Assembly (NCBI GenBank): GCA_022827835.1
Contig: JAJEIO010000009.1
Location: forward strand, 1 to 64,000
Reading direction: 5' to 3'
Length of the DNA stretch: 64,000 bases
From: Candidatus Latescibacterota bacterium
GTDB taxonomy: Bacteria; Latescibacterota; UBA2968; UBA8231
This document shows positions 53,790 to 62,942 of the stretch, in pieces. The notes beneath the pieces are model-generated. The model saw only the letters and a list, made by a program, of their open reading frames with translations. It did no database searches and was not told the DNA's origin. Position numbers and translations under genes: made by a program. Positions within the stretch are counted from its first letter, which is position 1. Each line of letters begins with the position of its first letter.

Positions 53790-54182
53790 TTAGAACAATA
53801 CTATACGGAACGGAGCGCGTTTCAGCAGCCCAATCGGAGCGGCATGGTGAAGTGCATTTTGGACATCCGGGGTCAGGACAACCCTTCGGACGGTCGGTGG
53901 AACCCCCAGATCATGGTACCCGTCGATCATCTGCGCAGCCTTCAGGGTCATCTCCATGCCGTACATCAGACTGTCGTGGGCTACGGTCGAATATGATCCA
54001 GAGTGTTCTCCAAGACCACTGGAGGCAAGGAGGTCCTCGTCACCACGCGCCCTTAGCTCCGAAGCCCGCCTCTGGCAGGCCTCGACGCTCAAAAGGTAGG
54101 CGGTGGATACGCCGCACCAACTGCGGATCACTCGTTCGGTGACGGCGTGCGTCTTCTTCGCGTTGAACTTGGGATGCTTCAT
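53790..54182 (-). CDS. Unknown 130-residue protein
   Basis: 130 residues from ATG 54182, preceded by a perfect AGGAGG ribosome site 5 bases upstream. No family is recognised. It has a basic N-terminus (KHPKFNAKKTHAVTERVIRSW), a middle segment CGVSTAYLLSVEACQRRASELRARGDEDLL, and a C-terminal hydrophobic stretch ending FRIVLF. It lies 10 bases after the GH36-like gene on the same strand. The longer open frame to 54332 overlaps that gene and is not used. Confidence 0.65.
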   Translation of the reverse strand: MKHPKFNAKKTHAVTERVIRSWCGVSTAYLLSVEACQRRASELRARGDEDLLASSGLGEHSGSYSTVAHDSLMYGMEMTLKAAQMIDGYHDLGVPPTVRRVVLTPDVQNALHHAAPIGLLKRAPFRIVLF

Positions 54183-54192
54183 GTGGACCTCC

Positions 54193-56268
54193 TTAGGGCT
54201 TAGGGCGGAGGCCGCTGCGGACTTCAGGTTCAATAACGAGATAACTAATGCTCCTTGCTTCCATCTCAATTGGAATCTCAATGTTGTAATGTCGGTCGAT
54301 TTTGTAGCATTTGGATTCTCCTTCTTTTTCACGAACCTTGGCAGTTTCAGACAACCCGGTATAATAGAGTGGTAATTTCAAAGTCATCCGTTGTACCGTT
54401 CGTGTAGGATTATAGAGCATCGCGAGTCCACAGGGATTGATTTGCGCGTTGGCATGAAGGACACAATCAATAGAGCGGCCATCTGGGCGGCGCACGTGAA
54501 TGAGGTCAGAATCCAATATTGGGCGATACTTTTTGTAGAAGTCAACCCATTTCTTAACGACAGTTTTCGTCTGCTCAGTATCAAAAAGTCGAGGGCCGCG
54601 ATAGCACGCAATCACACCGCTGCCGAAGTTCTGTGCGAGATGTGATTCGTAGTCATCAAGGTGTTCACAAAGCGGCTCAAACGTTGCGGCTGCTCCGCCG
54701 CCGTGGTACTCCACCAACGGGACGAACATCCAACCCATACTGGGCGTCTTTTCATACGTGGCATCGTAGATATTCTGCCGGGCAATTAAAATTTGCCGCT
54801 CGCGGGGCAAGCTGAAGTTCGTTTCGCGATAGCCCATCCCGCATTTGTTTGAACCGTTGAGGTAATACTGATCTGGCGAATTGATATAGATACCGCGTTT
54901 TCGACATTCGTGGTAAAAATGAACGCACGCTTCCCACTGACGCAACTGCGAATCCGCTAAACCGTTATGATGCTCGTGCGTCGTTGCAGCACAGATGTCA
55001 CCATGATACGGACCGTCAGTCTCTATGATATCTATTCCGGTTGCATCCATGAAATTCAGCACTCGTTGGAAATAACCATCTGCCCATCTACTCGCAAGAC
55101 AAGCACTCTGTCCAAACCTACTTCCAGGTTGCCCGGTGTCTGGGTCAACACAGTTGAAATCTTCACCCGCATTCCGCGAAGCACACATCAATGTATAACC
55201 GCCGAGTTGAATACCTTTGTGGTGGGCATAATCGGTCAATTCTTTCATTGTGGTTATGTATTCCGGATCTTCGCTCTCAATATTGAATCCACTGCCAAAG
55301 GTCATAATCACCATTTCAAATCCGACTTCGGCGCACTGATCGATCGCTAAACGGACAGCATCTGGCTCGGCACTCCGTACGTGCATGAAAATTGGATTCT
55401 CCGTGACCTGTGGCGCGACCGTGCGATATATCTTGCGGCGTGCGAGTCCTTTTCGCTCACGCGCATCGCTATCGTGTAGAATCTCGAAGGTGCGGAAGCT
55501 CTTGAAGGTCTCACCCGGTTGAAGAAGGACTCCCGGACCGAGCGGATAGCGGCTTGTCATCAACAGTGGCATCTGATAGTTATAATCGACTTGCGTCTTG
55601 TAATCTGCATCTGGTCCCCAGTGTGTCGTTTCCATTCCGCTGAAGGCATAATCGCTCTCGACATGTAGCCGATGCTTTTCCTGCTCGTTGACAGCAAGGA
55701 TTTCACAGTTTAAGGCATCAAGTTGAATCGGTTCTTGGCTCTCATTGTGAATAGTGAGCCACTTGGACAGTGCTGGAATGCCTTGGTATAATTCATAATG
55801 CACGCATACCTGAAGGGAGTTAGCGGATGGCGGCGGCGAGAACACAACCGTCAGTTTCACACCTTCTGGTGGATGGACTGATGATGTCGTAGAACGCCTG
55901 TGTACCCACGGATAGCGGATTTCAGGTTTACCGACCCTATATTCGCGAAATTGAAATGCGTTCTCGTCACTGGTCAAATCCGCGATCCAATCCGAATCAA
56001 GATAGGCGTAGTCGGGCTGTCCTTTCAATCCTCCCACTTCATATTCGTTTCCGTTAATCGCAAGTACCGCCTCTGGTTTGATGGCGCGAAGAAGGGTATT
56101 ACCGGTAATTTGATTGGTATAATCAACCGTTGCGAAATTAGGTGTGGTAGCGAATGTTCGGCGAATGAGTCCATTGTCGAGAATAAGTTGACTGTCCTTT
56201 TCTTCTACTAAAGCGGGTTGGCGAAAGGGCTGAACCAACCAATCATTTTGTTGTGATGTGTATTGCAT
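54193..56268 (-). CDS. GH36-like (clan GH-D) putative alpha-galactosidase-type glycoside hydrolase
   Basis: 691 residues. The N-terminal half is a beta-rich supersandwich-type domain; a TIM barrel follows with MVIMTFGSGFNIESEDPEY, MDATGIDIIETDGPYHGDI (the Asp-containing strand of clan D) and GIYINSPDQYYLNGSNKC. This is the order of GH36/GH27-related enzymes. It has no signal peptide, so it is probably cytoplasmic. Its base composition is AT-richer than most neighbours, suggesting transfer. Substrate is uncertain; alpha-galactoside is the default guess. Confidence 0.7.
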   Translation of the reverse strand: MQYTSQQNDWLVQPFRQPALVEEKDSQLILDNGLIRRTFATTPNFATVDYTNQITGNTLLRAIKPEAVLAINGNEYEVGGLKGQPDYAYLDSDWIADLTSDENAFQFREYRVGKPEIRYPWVHRRSTTSSVHPPEGVKLTVVFSPPPSANSLQVCVHYELYQGIPALSKWLTIHNESQEPIQLDALNCEILAVNEQEKHRLHVESDYAFSGMETTHWGPDADYKTQVDYNYQMPLLMTSRYPLGPGVLLQPGETFKSFRTFEILHDSDARERKGLARRKIYRTVAPQVTENPIFMHVRSAEPDAVRLAIDQCAEVGFEMVIMTFGSGFNIESEDPEYITTMKELTDYAHHKGIQLGGYTLMCASRNAGEDFNCVDPDTGQPGSRFGQSACLASRWADGYFQRVLNFMDATGIDIIETDGPYHGDICAATTHEHHNGLADSQLRQWEACVHFYHECRKRGIYINSPDQYYLNGSNKCGMGYRETNFSLPRERQILIARQNIYDATYEKTPSMGWMFVPLVEYHGGGAAATFEPLCEHLDDYESHLAQNFGSGVIACYRGPRLFDTEQTKTVVKKWVDFYKKYRPILDSDLIHVRRPDGRSIDCVLHANAQINPCGLAMLYNPTRTVQRMTLKLPLYYTGLSETAKVREKEGESKCYKIDRHYNIEIPIEMEARSISYLVIEPEVRSGLRPKP

Positions 56269-56310
56269 GTTAAGTCTTTATTCTATTGGCTTCCAATCTG
56301 GCAGATCGCG

Positions 56311-58203
56311 TTATGCGGGGCAGAGGCCGCTGCGGGCCAGGGATTCCCAACACCGCATGGGTGATTCTTCAAGTAGCGCCGAGACCTCGGCCTGGAGGTC
56401 GCTTGCGATTTCGTCCTCGGGACGCAAATAGGCTAAGCGGCTCAGCGCATCCATGGCAAAGCCGACGCAGATGGCGTTTTCGTCGCTGCGGATGATCTCT
56501 TGCAAGGCTTGTGTGGTCGGCTTCAGTGCTGGGCCGGCAATCGCAGTGCCGTGGGAACAGAGGATGACCATGGACCACAGCGCGTTCTCGCGCACGGTCG
56601 AGCGCACTGGCTTGAACCGCTCAAGACCAAAATCGACGCCACCGCCCTCGCACACATCGCACTCATCGGTGGGCCGCACGAACTTTATGCTCCGCCCTTG
56701 CGCTCGGTCCATGGCCAGCCGGTTTTTCTCGCGGCCTAGGCTCTGCACCAGCGCTTCGAAGCAGGCGGGAATCAGGGCTTGGCCGACTCCGGTGGCGATT
56801 GCGCGGCGGCCAAGACAGCCGAGGGTGCCAGCGGCGACGGCCCGGACATATACCGACGGATCTTCGCGCAGGCGCGTCACCACAGCCTGTAAAACCTCGT
56901 CGTTGAGCGGGCTGGCATCGCCCAAGCCGTACACGCCGGCCTTGCGAACCCATTTGATGGGGGAATTCGCCGCTTCTAGCAAAGTGTCGGTAGCTTCTTC
57001 ACCGACGGCAATTAGGCCATAGGTGGCGGCTCGCCGTACGCTCTCCCGGTCGGTGTATAGAGCCTGACCGAGCAGCCGCACCGCCAGCGCCGAGTCGCCG
57101 ATGGAAGCCAGTTTGTACGCCGCGCCAATGCGCGCTGGCTCGGCCTCTTCGCCTTTGGCGAGGAGCTGTGCAAATAAGCAGTTGGACTCGGCTTCCCGGT
57201 CTGCTGACGATAGGGCGGCGGCCTCGGGTCGCGGCGGCGGTTTTTGGCCCGTCTGCATCCAGTGGTGGTGATAGCGCCAGACTGAGGTGACGTCGTCGCT
57301 GGCTGCGGAGCGGTCGATGTGGGTCAGCGGATCAAGCCCGTTCCACTGCACTTCGGCTGGTGAGCCATTGTCGCCGGAAGGGTCTGTGGTGCGATAGATC
57401 CAGAAGCGCCACATGAAGCGCGGGTTGTCTTGCCAAGTGCGCCAATCGTCGCGGCGGTGGTTGCCCCGGTGGAAGGTATTGTGCGAGTACAACACGACGC
57501 TGCCAGCGCGCAGCGGAGCCGCTTCAAAAGACTGCACCAGCGGCCACTTTAGGTTGGTGACCGCCTCCCGCATGCGCACGTCGTGCGCGGTGCGGCGATG
57601 GACAATATCGCTGGGGTCGTATTGCGAGTCGGGGCCGCTGACGGGCTGACCTTCCATGCCGCTGAGTTGGTAGGCGAAATCGAGGTGGTCGGCTCCGGCG
57701 AAATTGTCGTGGTTTTCTTCGTGATTGAAGGTCCAGTAGTGGGAGTAGGGCACGGTCGCTGTCGGGCCCATGTCCTCGCGCACGGCCTGCGGATAGTACA
57801 GCATTTCGATTTGCACGGCTTGGTGGTGGCGCTGTTTGCGACCGTTGAACGGACCGTTGTCGTCCTTGTGCCAGTGCTGGTCGCGGCCGCCGCTGGTGAA
57901 GGTCGCATTGTGGGTAAACGGCACAATGGCCCAGTTCTCGCCGACTAGTTGGTTGCAGGCCGCGACCACGCCGGGGGCGTTGATGACTTCGAGCACATCT
58001 GGAATGAGTTCGGGGGTAACGCGCTCGCCAGTGCCGACCGCCTGCTTTTCGCGCTGATAGATCCGCTCGTGGACTGCGGCTGGAATGCCGAGGCTTTCCG
58101 GGGCTAGGACGACTAGTCCTCGGCTGGCGAAGTCCTGTACTAGTTGTTCTGGCTCGCTGTAGGCTAGGGGGGCCGGGGCAGAAGAAAGCTCTTTCGCGGT
58201 CAT
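56311..58203 (-). CDS. Phytanoyl-CoA dioxygenase-family protein fused to HEAT-like repeats
   Basis: 630 residues. Residues about 25-310 are a PhyH-type Fe(II)/2-oxoglutarate oxygenase: the HxD iron ligands in DQHWHKDDNG, then the distal His and 2-oxoglutarate Arg in SHNTFHRGNHRRDDWRTWQDNPRFMWRFW. From about residue 360 onward the chain turns to HEAT/PBS-lyase-like helical repeats (RIGAAYKLASIGDSALAVRLLGQAL, and VRRAATYGLIAVGEEATDTLLEA and so on). The fusion is unusual and suggests a protein or large substrate held by the solenoid. It is divergent to the HpcH/HpaI aldolase gene. Confidence 0.88.
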   Translation of the reverse strand: MTAKELSSAPAPLAYSEPEQLVQDFASRGLVVLAPESLGIPAAVHERIYQREKQAVGTGERVTPELIPDVLEVINAPGVVAACNQLVGENWAIVPFTHNATFTSGGRDQHWHKDDNGPFNGRKQRHHQAVQIEMLYYPQAVREDMGPTATVPYSHYWTFNHEENHDNFAGADHLDFAYQLSGMEGQPVSGPDSQYDPSDIVHRRTAHDVRMREAVTNLKWPLVQSFEAAPLRAGSVVLYSHNTFHRGNHRRDDWRTWQDNPRFMWRFWIYRTTDPSGDNGSPAEVQWNGLDPLTHIDRSAASDDVTSVWRYHHHWMQTGQKPPPRPEAAALSSADREAESNCLFAQLLAKGEEAEPARIGAAYKLASIGDSALAVRLLGQALYTDRESVRRAATYGLIAVGEEATDTLLEAANSPIKWVRKAGVYGLGDASPLNDEVLQAVVTRLREDPSVYVRAVAAGTLGCLGRRAIATGVGQALIPACFEALVQSLGREKNRLAMDRAQGRSIKFVRPTDECDVCEGGGVDFGLERFKPVRSTVRENALWSMVILCSHGTAIAGPALKPTTQALQEIIRSDENAICVGFAMDALSRLAYLRPEDEIASDLQAEVSALLEESPMRCWESLARSGLCPA

Positions 58204-58279
58204 GTCAATTTATTCACCTTCCTGTTTAGTTTTATCGAATCTAACCACGGGTTTCTTCCCATTCAATTCAGGAGTCATT

Positions 58280-59017
58280 ATGGCGCAAAAGAAGACGCTC
58301 AGACAACGGATGCGAGACGGCGAAGTGCTAACCGCCCTGCGCGGCTCGCTGACCACGACCAAGGAGGAGTTGGCCGATATATGGGCAACCGGCCAGTTCG
58401 ACTACATCTGGATCGACAGCCAGCACACTTCCTTCAGCGAAGAGCAATTGGTCGCCTACTGCCGGGCGGCCGAAGAGCTGGATATCGACGTGCAATTGCG
58501 CATCCCGCACACCCGGCAAGCCTATATGGTCGGGCGCTATCTCGACTTGGGTCCCAGCGCGGTCTTGATCCCCGAGGTCATGGAGCCGGAGACCGTGGAC
58601 GACGCGATTGCCTATGCCTATTACGGCCCCATTGGACGGCGCAGTTGGGGTGGCGCGCATCGCCGCGGCCTGCGCGGTGTAACTCAAGGGATAGACCGAC
58701 GCGCCTATGCGGCGTGGTGGAATGACTATGTGATTTTGGCGATCCAAGTGGAATCCGTCGAAGCGGTGACCAATATTCGCAAATTGGCCAAGCCGGGCGT
58801 GAGTGTGGTCACGTTTGGTCCCAACGACCTTTCCTTCAGCTTGGAGGATCACCCAGACTATCCGCTGCGCACGGTCGATGACTGCATGCGCAATGTCGCT
58901 GCACAATTGGCTGGTACTGGCATCAGTCTGGCCATGGGAACGGGTACTACCCCCGAAGAACGCGACAAGTATCTGGAGATGGGATTTACGCTTTTCCAAG
59001 GGGATGCGCCGAGCTAG
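58280..59017 (+). CDS. HpcH/HpaI aldolase/citrate lyase family protein
   Basis: 245 residues from ATG 58280 with CAGGAG upstream; the open frame to 58202 is not used. Signatures: FDYIWIDSQHTSFSEEQL, LRIPHTRQAYMVGRYLDLGPSAVLIPEVMEPE, and SVVTFGPNDLSFSLEDHPDYP. Metal-dependent retro-aldolases such as KDR and HPHB aldolases cleave keto-sugar acids into pyruvate plus an aldehyde. It begins a three-gene run with a mannonate dehydratase-like enzyme and an epimerase, consistent with a sugar-acid breakdown pathway. Confidence 0.9.
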   Translation: MAQKKTLRQRMRDGEVLTALRGSLTTTKEELADIWATGQFDYIWIDSQHTSFSEEQLVAYCRAAEELDIDVQLRIPHTRQAYMVGRYLDLGPSAVLIPEVMEPETVDDAIAYAYYGPIGRRSWGGAHRRGLRGVTQGIDRRAYAAWWNDYVILAIQVESVEAVTNIRKLAKPGVSVVTFGPNDLSFSLEDHPDYPLRTVDDCMRNVAAQLAGTGISLAMGTGTTPEERDKYLEMGFTLFQGDAPS

Positions 59018-59089
59018 TTTTTGGCCGCATTACCTCAGTAGCCGTATGTTAATCTTCTATTACTAAACCGACCTTTTGGAGGATACGCC

Positions 59090-60073
59090 ATGTACATTGG
59101 ATCGCAATTCGGGGAACAGACCGACGAAGAAATGAAGGTCTTGTCGCAACTCGGCATCAAAAACGTTGATCAGACTCCTTCCGCGCCGTGGCGGGAGTGG
59201 AGCACGGACATGCTACTACAGATGAAGGAGCGGTGGGCCAAACACGACATCAGCATGGAGATGATCCACATCCCTTTAGGCTCGCGCAGCGCCTACCAAA
59301 ACGAGGCTGGGGCGATCTTTCTCAAACCGAGCGACGAGCGCGACCGCCAGCTCGACTGGATGAAAGAGACGGTGCGGATGGCGGGCGAGGCCGGCATCCG
59401 CGGCCTCAACTACAATATCACCATCTTGGGCCACCTGCGGACGCCCTCGAAGACGGGGCGCGGGGGAGCCATCGTATCGACTTTTGAACTGGACAAATTG
59501 GACCAGTCGCTAGGCGAGTTTGAAGACGGGCCGGCCGATGAAGACGAGATGTGGGAGCGCATTGACCACTGGCTGCAGGAGATCATGCCCGTGGCTGAAG
59601 AGTACAAAGTCCAGATGGCCTGCCATCCGTCCGACCCGGGCATTGGCGTGGGCAATACGTATCGGGGTGTGGCGCGCCCGCTGGGGATGGTCGAGGGTTT
59701 CAAAAAGCTCATCGCGCTCTACGACAGTCCGTACAACGGTCTGAATTTCTGCCAGGGCTGCATGTCGGAGGCGCTGGCCAATCCGGCGGAGGAAATTTTT
59801 GCTGTCATCCGCTACTTCGGCGAGCGCAAGAAAATTTTCAACGTCCACTTCCGCAATATCAAAGGCGGTCTGGGTAACTTCGTCGAGGTTTTTCCCGACG
59901 AGGGAGACATCAACATGATTCGGGCGCTGAAGGTGTATAAGGAGGTCGGCTACGAGTACATGATTATGCCGGACCACGTTCCTGGGATCAGCGGCCCCGA
60001 GCCGGGCAAAGTCGGGTTTGCCTATACCTTTGGCTATATCCACGCGGCCTTGCAGGCGGTGGAGGAGTTCTAA
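59090..60073 (+). CDS. Mannonate dehydratase-like enzyme (UxuA family)
   Basis: 327 residues with GGAGGA upstream. UxuA signatures: NYNITILGHLRTP, MACHPSDPG (metal-ligand region), NFCQGCMSEAL, and the family hallmark FNVHFRNIKGGLGNFVEVFPDEGDINMI, ending in IMPDHVPGISG. UxuA dehydrates D-mannonate to 2-keto-3-deoxygluconate with Mn or Fe. Shorter than E. coli UxuA (394 residues), it may be a family variant with another substrate. It overlaps the next gene by one base (TAATG). Confidence 0.85.
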   Translation: MYIGSQFGEQTDEEMKVLSQLGIKNVDQTPSAPWREWSTDMLLQMKERWAKHDISMEMIHIPLGSRSAYQNEAGAIFLKPSDERDRQLDWMKETVRMAGEAGIRGLNYNITILGHLRTPSKTGRGGAIVSTFELDKLDQSLGEFEDGPADEDEMWERIDHWLQEIMPVAEEYKVQMACHPSDPGIGVGNTYRGVARPLGMVEGFKKLIALYDSPYNGLNFCQGCMSEALANPAEEIFAVIRYFGERKKIFNVHFRNIKGGLGNFVEVFPDEGDINMIRALKVYKEVGYEYMIMPDHVPGISGPEPGKVGFAYTFGYIHAALQAVEEF

Positions 60074-60861
60074 TGCAAAGAAAAGGCGTTTCCTTTTCCG
60101 TTTTCACCAAAATGTGGAAGGACAAATCTCCAACCGAACTCGGAGAGTTTGTACTCGATCTGGGCTTCGACGGCATTGAACTGCCCGTGCGTACGGGTTA
60201 TCCAGTGCCCCCCGAAAGTGTTGGACGCGATTTGCCCCAAGCGGCAAAGGAACTCGGCGCCTTGGGTGTCGCCATTACCAGTGTGGCTGGGCCGACGGAC
60301 GAAGCAACCATTGCGGCTTGCGGTGCTGCCGGAGTTCCGGTCATTCGCACCTGTCCAGCCATCACTACCGAAGGGTATTTGGCCAGCATAGAAGGTCACC
60401 AGCGAGCCTTTGACGCCCTGATTCCCTTGCTCGACAAACACGGGGTGGCTTTGGGCATCCAAAATCACGAAGGCCGATGGGTGTGCAATGCCATGGGTAT
60501 AAAACACCTAATCGACCGCTACGATCCCAGCCATATCTGCGCCATCCCCTGTGCCGGGCACACGGCTCTCAACGGAGAATCTCCCGAGATGGCGATCGAT
60601 ATTGTCTGGTCGCATCTGTCCCAGTTCAAGCTCAAGAATGCGTACTGGCGGCGGCAGACCGGACCGGAAGCGGAAAACGTGGAATGGCGTCCTTATTGGA
60701 CCACGGGACGGCAGGGCTTGGCTTCGTGGCCGCGGTCGGTCGCGGAACTGAAACGGAGAGGCTTCAGCGGTGTCGTCTGCATGGATGCCGAATACCACGA
60801 TGCAGCCTCCACAGAGCGACTCCTCGCCGAAGATTTGGCCTTTGCCAAATCTCTGTTTTGA
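60073..60861 (+). CDS. Sugar phosphate isomerase/epimerase, TIM barrel
   Basis: 262 residues, one-base overlap with the UxuA-like gene. AP_endonuc_2-type barrel: FVLDLGFDGIELPVR at the start, ALGIQNHEGRW, SHLSQFKLKNAYWRR, and the final RGFSGVVCMDAEYHDA. It probably works on the same substrate series as the two genes upstream, for example isomerising a keto-sugar before dehydration or cleavage. It is convergent to the NodB pair downstream. Confidence 0.85.
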   Translation: MQRKGVSFSVFTKMWKDKSPTELGEFVLDLGFDGIELPVRTGYPVPPESVGRDLPQAAKELGALGVAITSVAGPTDEATIAACGAAGVPVIRTCPAITTEGYLASIEGHQRAFDALIPLLDKHGVALGIQNHEGRWVCNAMGIKHLIDRYDPSHICAIPCAGHTALNGESPEMAIDIVWSHLSQFKLKNAYWRRQTGPEAENVEWRPYWTTGRQGLASWPRSVAELKRRGFSGVVCMDAEYHDAASTERLLAEDLAFAKSLF

Positions 60862-60864
60862 GCG

Positions 60865-61860
60865 TTATCCGGCGCGAAACCCCACTTCGACCCCATCCCC
60901 TACATCGACAGTGGCTCGCAGCACCCGGGGCCGCACTAACTCTGCGGTCTGCGCTACGCCATCGACCCATATACGGGGAAAGTTGCACCAGGCCGCTGGC
61001 ACTTCTGCTTCAAAGGTCAGTTCCTTGCAAGCCACGCCTGCCGGCAGATCGGTGAAAGAGATTTGATACCGTTGCTCATCGACGCTGTCGCCAACAACGT
61101 CAATGGTGGCGTGACGCCGGCTCAGATGATAGAACACGACTTCTTCGGGCACGGCGCACCAGACTTCGTCGCCGCCCTCTGCAAGCACCGTCTCCAAGCG
61201 CTTGCGCAGTTGGGCTGCGGAGCAATCCTTATTGATGTGGATGGGTTCTTCGATCGGACAGTGGCAGTAGTCGATGACCCAACCGCGAGACTGGCGGGCG
61301 GGGAGAATATTGCGGAAGGGATCGTGTTTGCTGAAGAAAGGCGGGGGGTATTCGTGGATCAGCGGACTGCGGTCGAGCCAATAGCACTCGTCTGCGGGTC
61401 GATTTATTCCCTCCCTGATGCTCATCGCGCCCAAATAGCCGAGCTGGCGGCAGGCCTCGAGAATGTGTGGGGCCATATTGCGGTTGCTGCCGGGGGCACA
61501 ATACAGCGGCACCGGCGCGTCAATGGCTTGCTCTAAAACCTCCCTGGCCACGCGCAACTCCTGATCGACCATTTCGGGTTTGATAAAGACGTGCGTCCAC
61601 GAGTGATTGCCGACGCCCCAGCCGCGCGCCATCAGGTCTTTGAGTTCATCGGCATTCATATGCCGGTAGCCATTGAAGCTCGACCCGTCGATCTGGCGCA
61701 CTTGTCCTATTTGCCCGACGACTACTTCCAAGTGCCCGGGAATACCGAATTCTTCGTGATAGGGCACAGCAAAGCGGTGCAGATCGATTAGGGCCTCGTC
61801 GTAGGTTATGGAGTAAACCCAGCGTTTGCCGTATTTCCAATCGCAAATGCGCAGCGACAT
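60865..61860 (-). CDS. NodB-like polysaccharide deacetylase-family protein (copy 2)
   Basis: 331 residues from ATG 61860, with AAGGA upstream. NodB-type signatures: SITYDEALIDLHRF (metal Asp), GWGVGNHSWTHVFI (HxxxH motif), and APGSNRNMAPHILEAC. The C-terminal about 130 residues are a beta domain with PAAWCNFPRIWVDG. The fold removes acetyl groups from sugars, though some family members act on other amides. It is a tandem paralogue of 61926-62927, with conserved motifs and same layout, separated by 65 bases. Confidence 0.85.
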   Translation of the reverse strand: MSLRICDWKYGKRWVYSITYDEALIDLHRFAVPYHEEFGIPGHLEVVVGQIGQVRQIDGSSFNGYRHMNADELKDLMARGWGVGNHSWTHVFIKPEMVDQELRVAREVLEQAIDAPVPLYCAPGSNRNMAPHILEACRQLGYLGAMSIREGINRPADECYWLDRSPLIHEYPPPFFSKHDPFRNILPARQSRGWVIDYCHCPIEEPIHINKDCSAAQLRKRLETVLAEGGDEVWCAVPEEVVFYHLSRRHATIDVVGDSVDEQRYQISFTDLPAGVACKELTFEAEVPAAWCNFPRIWVDGVAQTAELVRPRVLRATVDVGDGVEVGFRAG

Positions 61861-61925
61861 AATCAATCCTTCGCGTCGAACGGTCTTCAGCCAGTTGTTG
61901 TACTGCGACCCACTGCTTATCTAAC

Positions 61926-62927
61926 TCAGGAAGTTAAAGGACGAAACAGCAACTCCGTCCCATCCTCCACCTCCACTGTCGTCCGCAGCAGGCGAGGGCG
62001 CACCACAGAGGCCGACTGGGGCACCCCGTTTACCCACACTCGGGGAAAATTGCACCAGGCCGCCGGCACTTCTACTTCAAAGGTCAACTCCCGGCGCTCA
62101 ACCCGGGCAGGCAATGCCTCATAGCGGATCCGGTATCGTTGCTCGCGAGCCGTTGCGGCCACGGTTTCGACCACGGCGTGCCGCCGGCACAAGTGATAGG
62201 AAATGACCTCTTCGGGCACGGCGCACCAGACTTGATCACCGCCCTCTTCGATGATCGTCTGCAAACGCAGGCGCAATTGCGCTTCCGAGCAGTCTTTGTT
62301 GGGGTGAACGGCCTGTTCCAACGGGCAGTGGCAGTAGTCGATAATCCAGCCCTTGGCCTCTTGGGCCAGCAGAATATGGCGGAACGGGTCGTAAGCGCTG
62401 TAAAAGGGCTCCTCATAGCTTTCGTGCAATGGCGTGCGATTGAGGTAGTACAATTCATCGCGCGCCGCGTTCACCCCATCCGTTATGCTCATGGCGCCCA
62501 AGTAACCGAGTTGGCGACAGGCGTCCAGCACGTAGTCGGACATATTTTCAATGCCGTTGGGGGCGCAGTACAGCAACACAGGAGCGCCGATAGCCTGTTC
62601 TATAACCTCGCGCGACAGGCGGATTTCCTGATCGACCATATCGGGCCTGATAAAGTGGTGACTCCAGCCGTGGTTGCCCACGCCCCAGCCGCGGGCGAGC
62701 AAATCCTTGAGCTCATCGCCATTCATGTGCCGGTAGCCGTTGAAACTCGAAGTGCCGATATTGCGGATTTCGCCGATCTGCTGGCCCACGACCTCTACGT
62801 GTCCGGGAATGCCGAATTCCTCGTGATGGGGAATGGCAAAGCGGTGTAGATCGGCCAGTGCCTCGTCGTAGGTAATCGAATAGACCCAGTTCTTGCCGTA
62901 TTTCCAGTCGCAGATGTGCAGGGCCAT
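61926..62927 (-). CDS. NodB-like polysaccharide deacetylase-family protein (copy 1)
   Basis: 333 residues, start ATG 62927. Same signatures as the neighbour: SITYDEALADLHRFAIPHHEEFG, GWGVGNHGWSHHFIRPDM (HxxxH), LLYCAPNGIENMSDYVLDAC, and the C-terminal PAAWCNFPRVWVNG. The middle motif lacks the RxG arginine typical of NodB and the two copies both vary there, so activity may differ. It is 15 bases after the isochorismatase-like gene on the same strand. Confidence 0.85.
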   Translation of the reverse strand: MALHICDWKYGKNWVYSITYDEALADLHRFAIPHHEEFGIPGHVEVVGQQIGEIRNIGTSSFNGYRHMNGDELKDLLARGWGVGNHGWSHHFIRPDMVDQEIRLSREVIEQAIGAPVLLYCAPNGIENMSDYVLDACRQLGYLGAMSITDGVNAARDELYYLNRTPLHESYEEPFYSAYDPFRHILLAQEAKGWIIDYCHCPLEQAVHPNKDCSEAQLRLRLQTIIEEGGDQVWCAVPEEVISYHLCRRHAVVETVAATAREQRYRIRYEALPARVERRELTFEVEVPAAWCNFPRVWVNGVPQSASVVRPRLLRTTVEVEDGTELLFRPLTS

Positions 62928-62942
62928 AGTTCTGTTGCCTTT

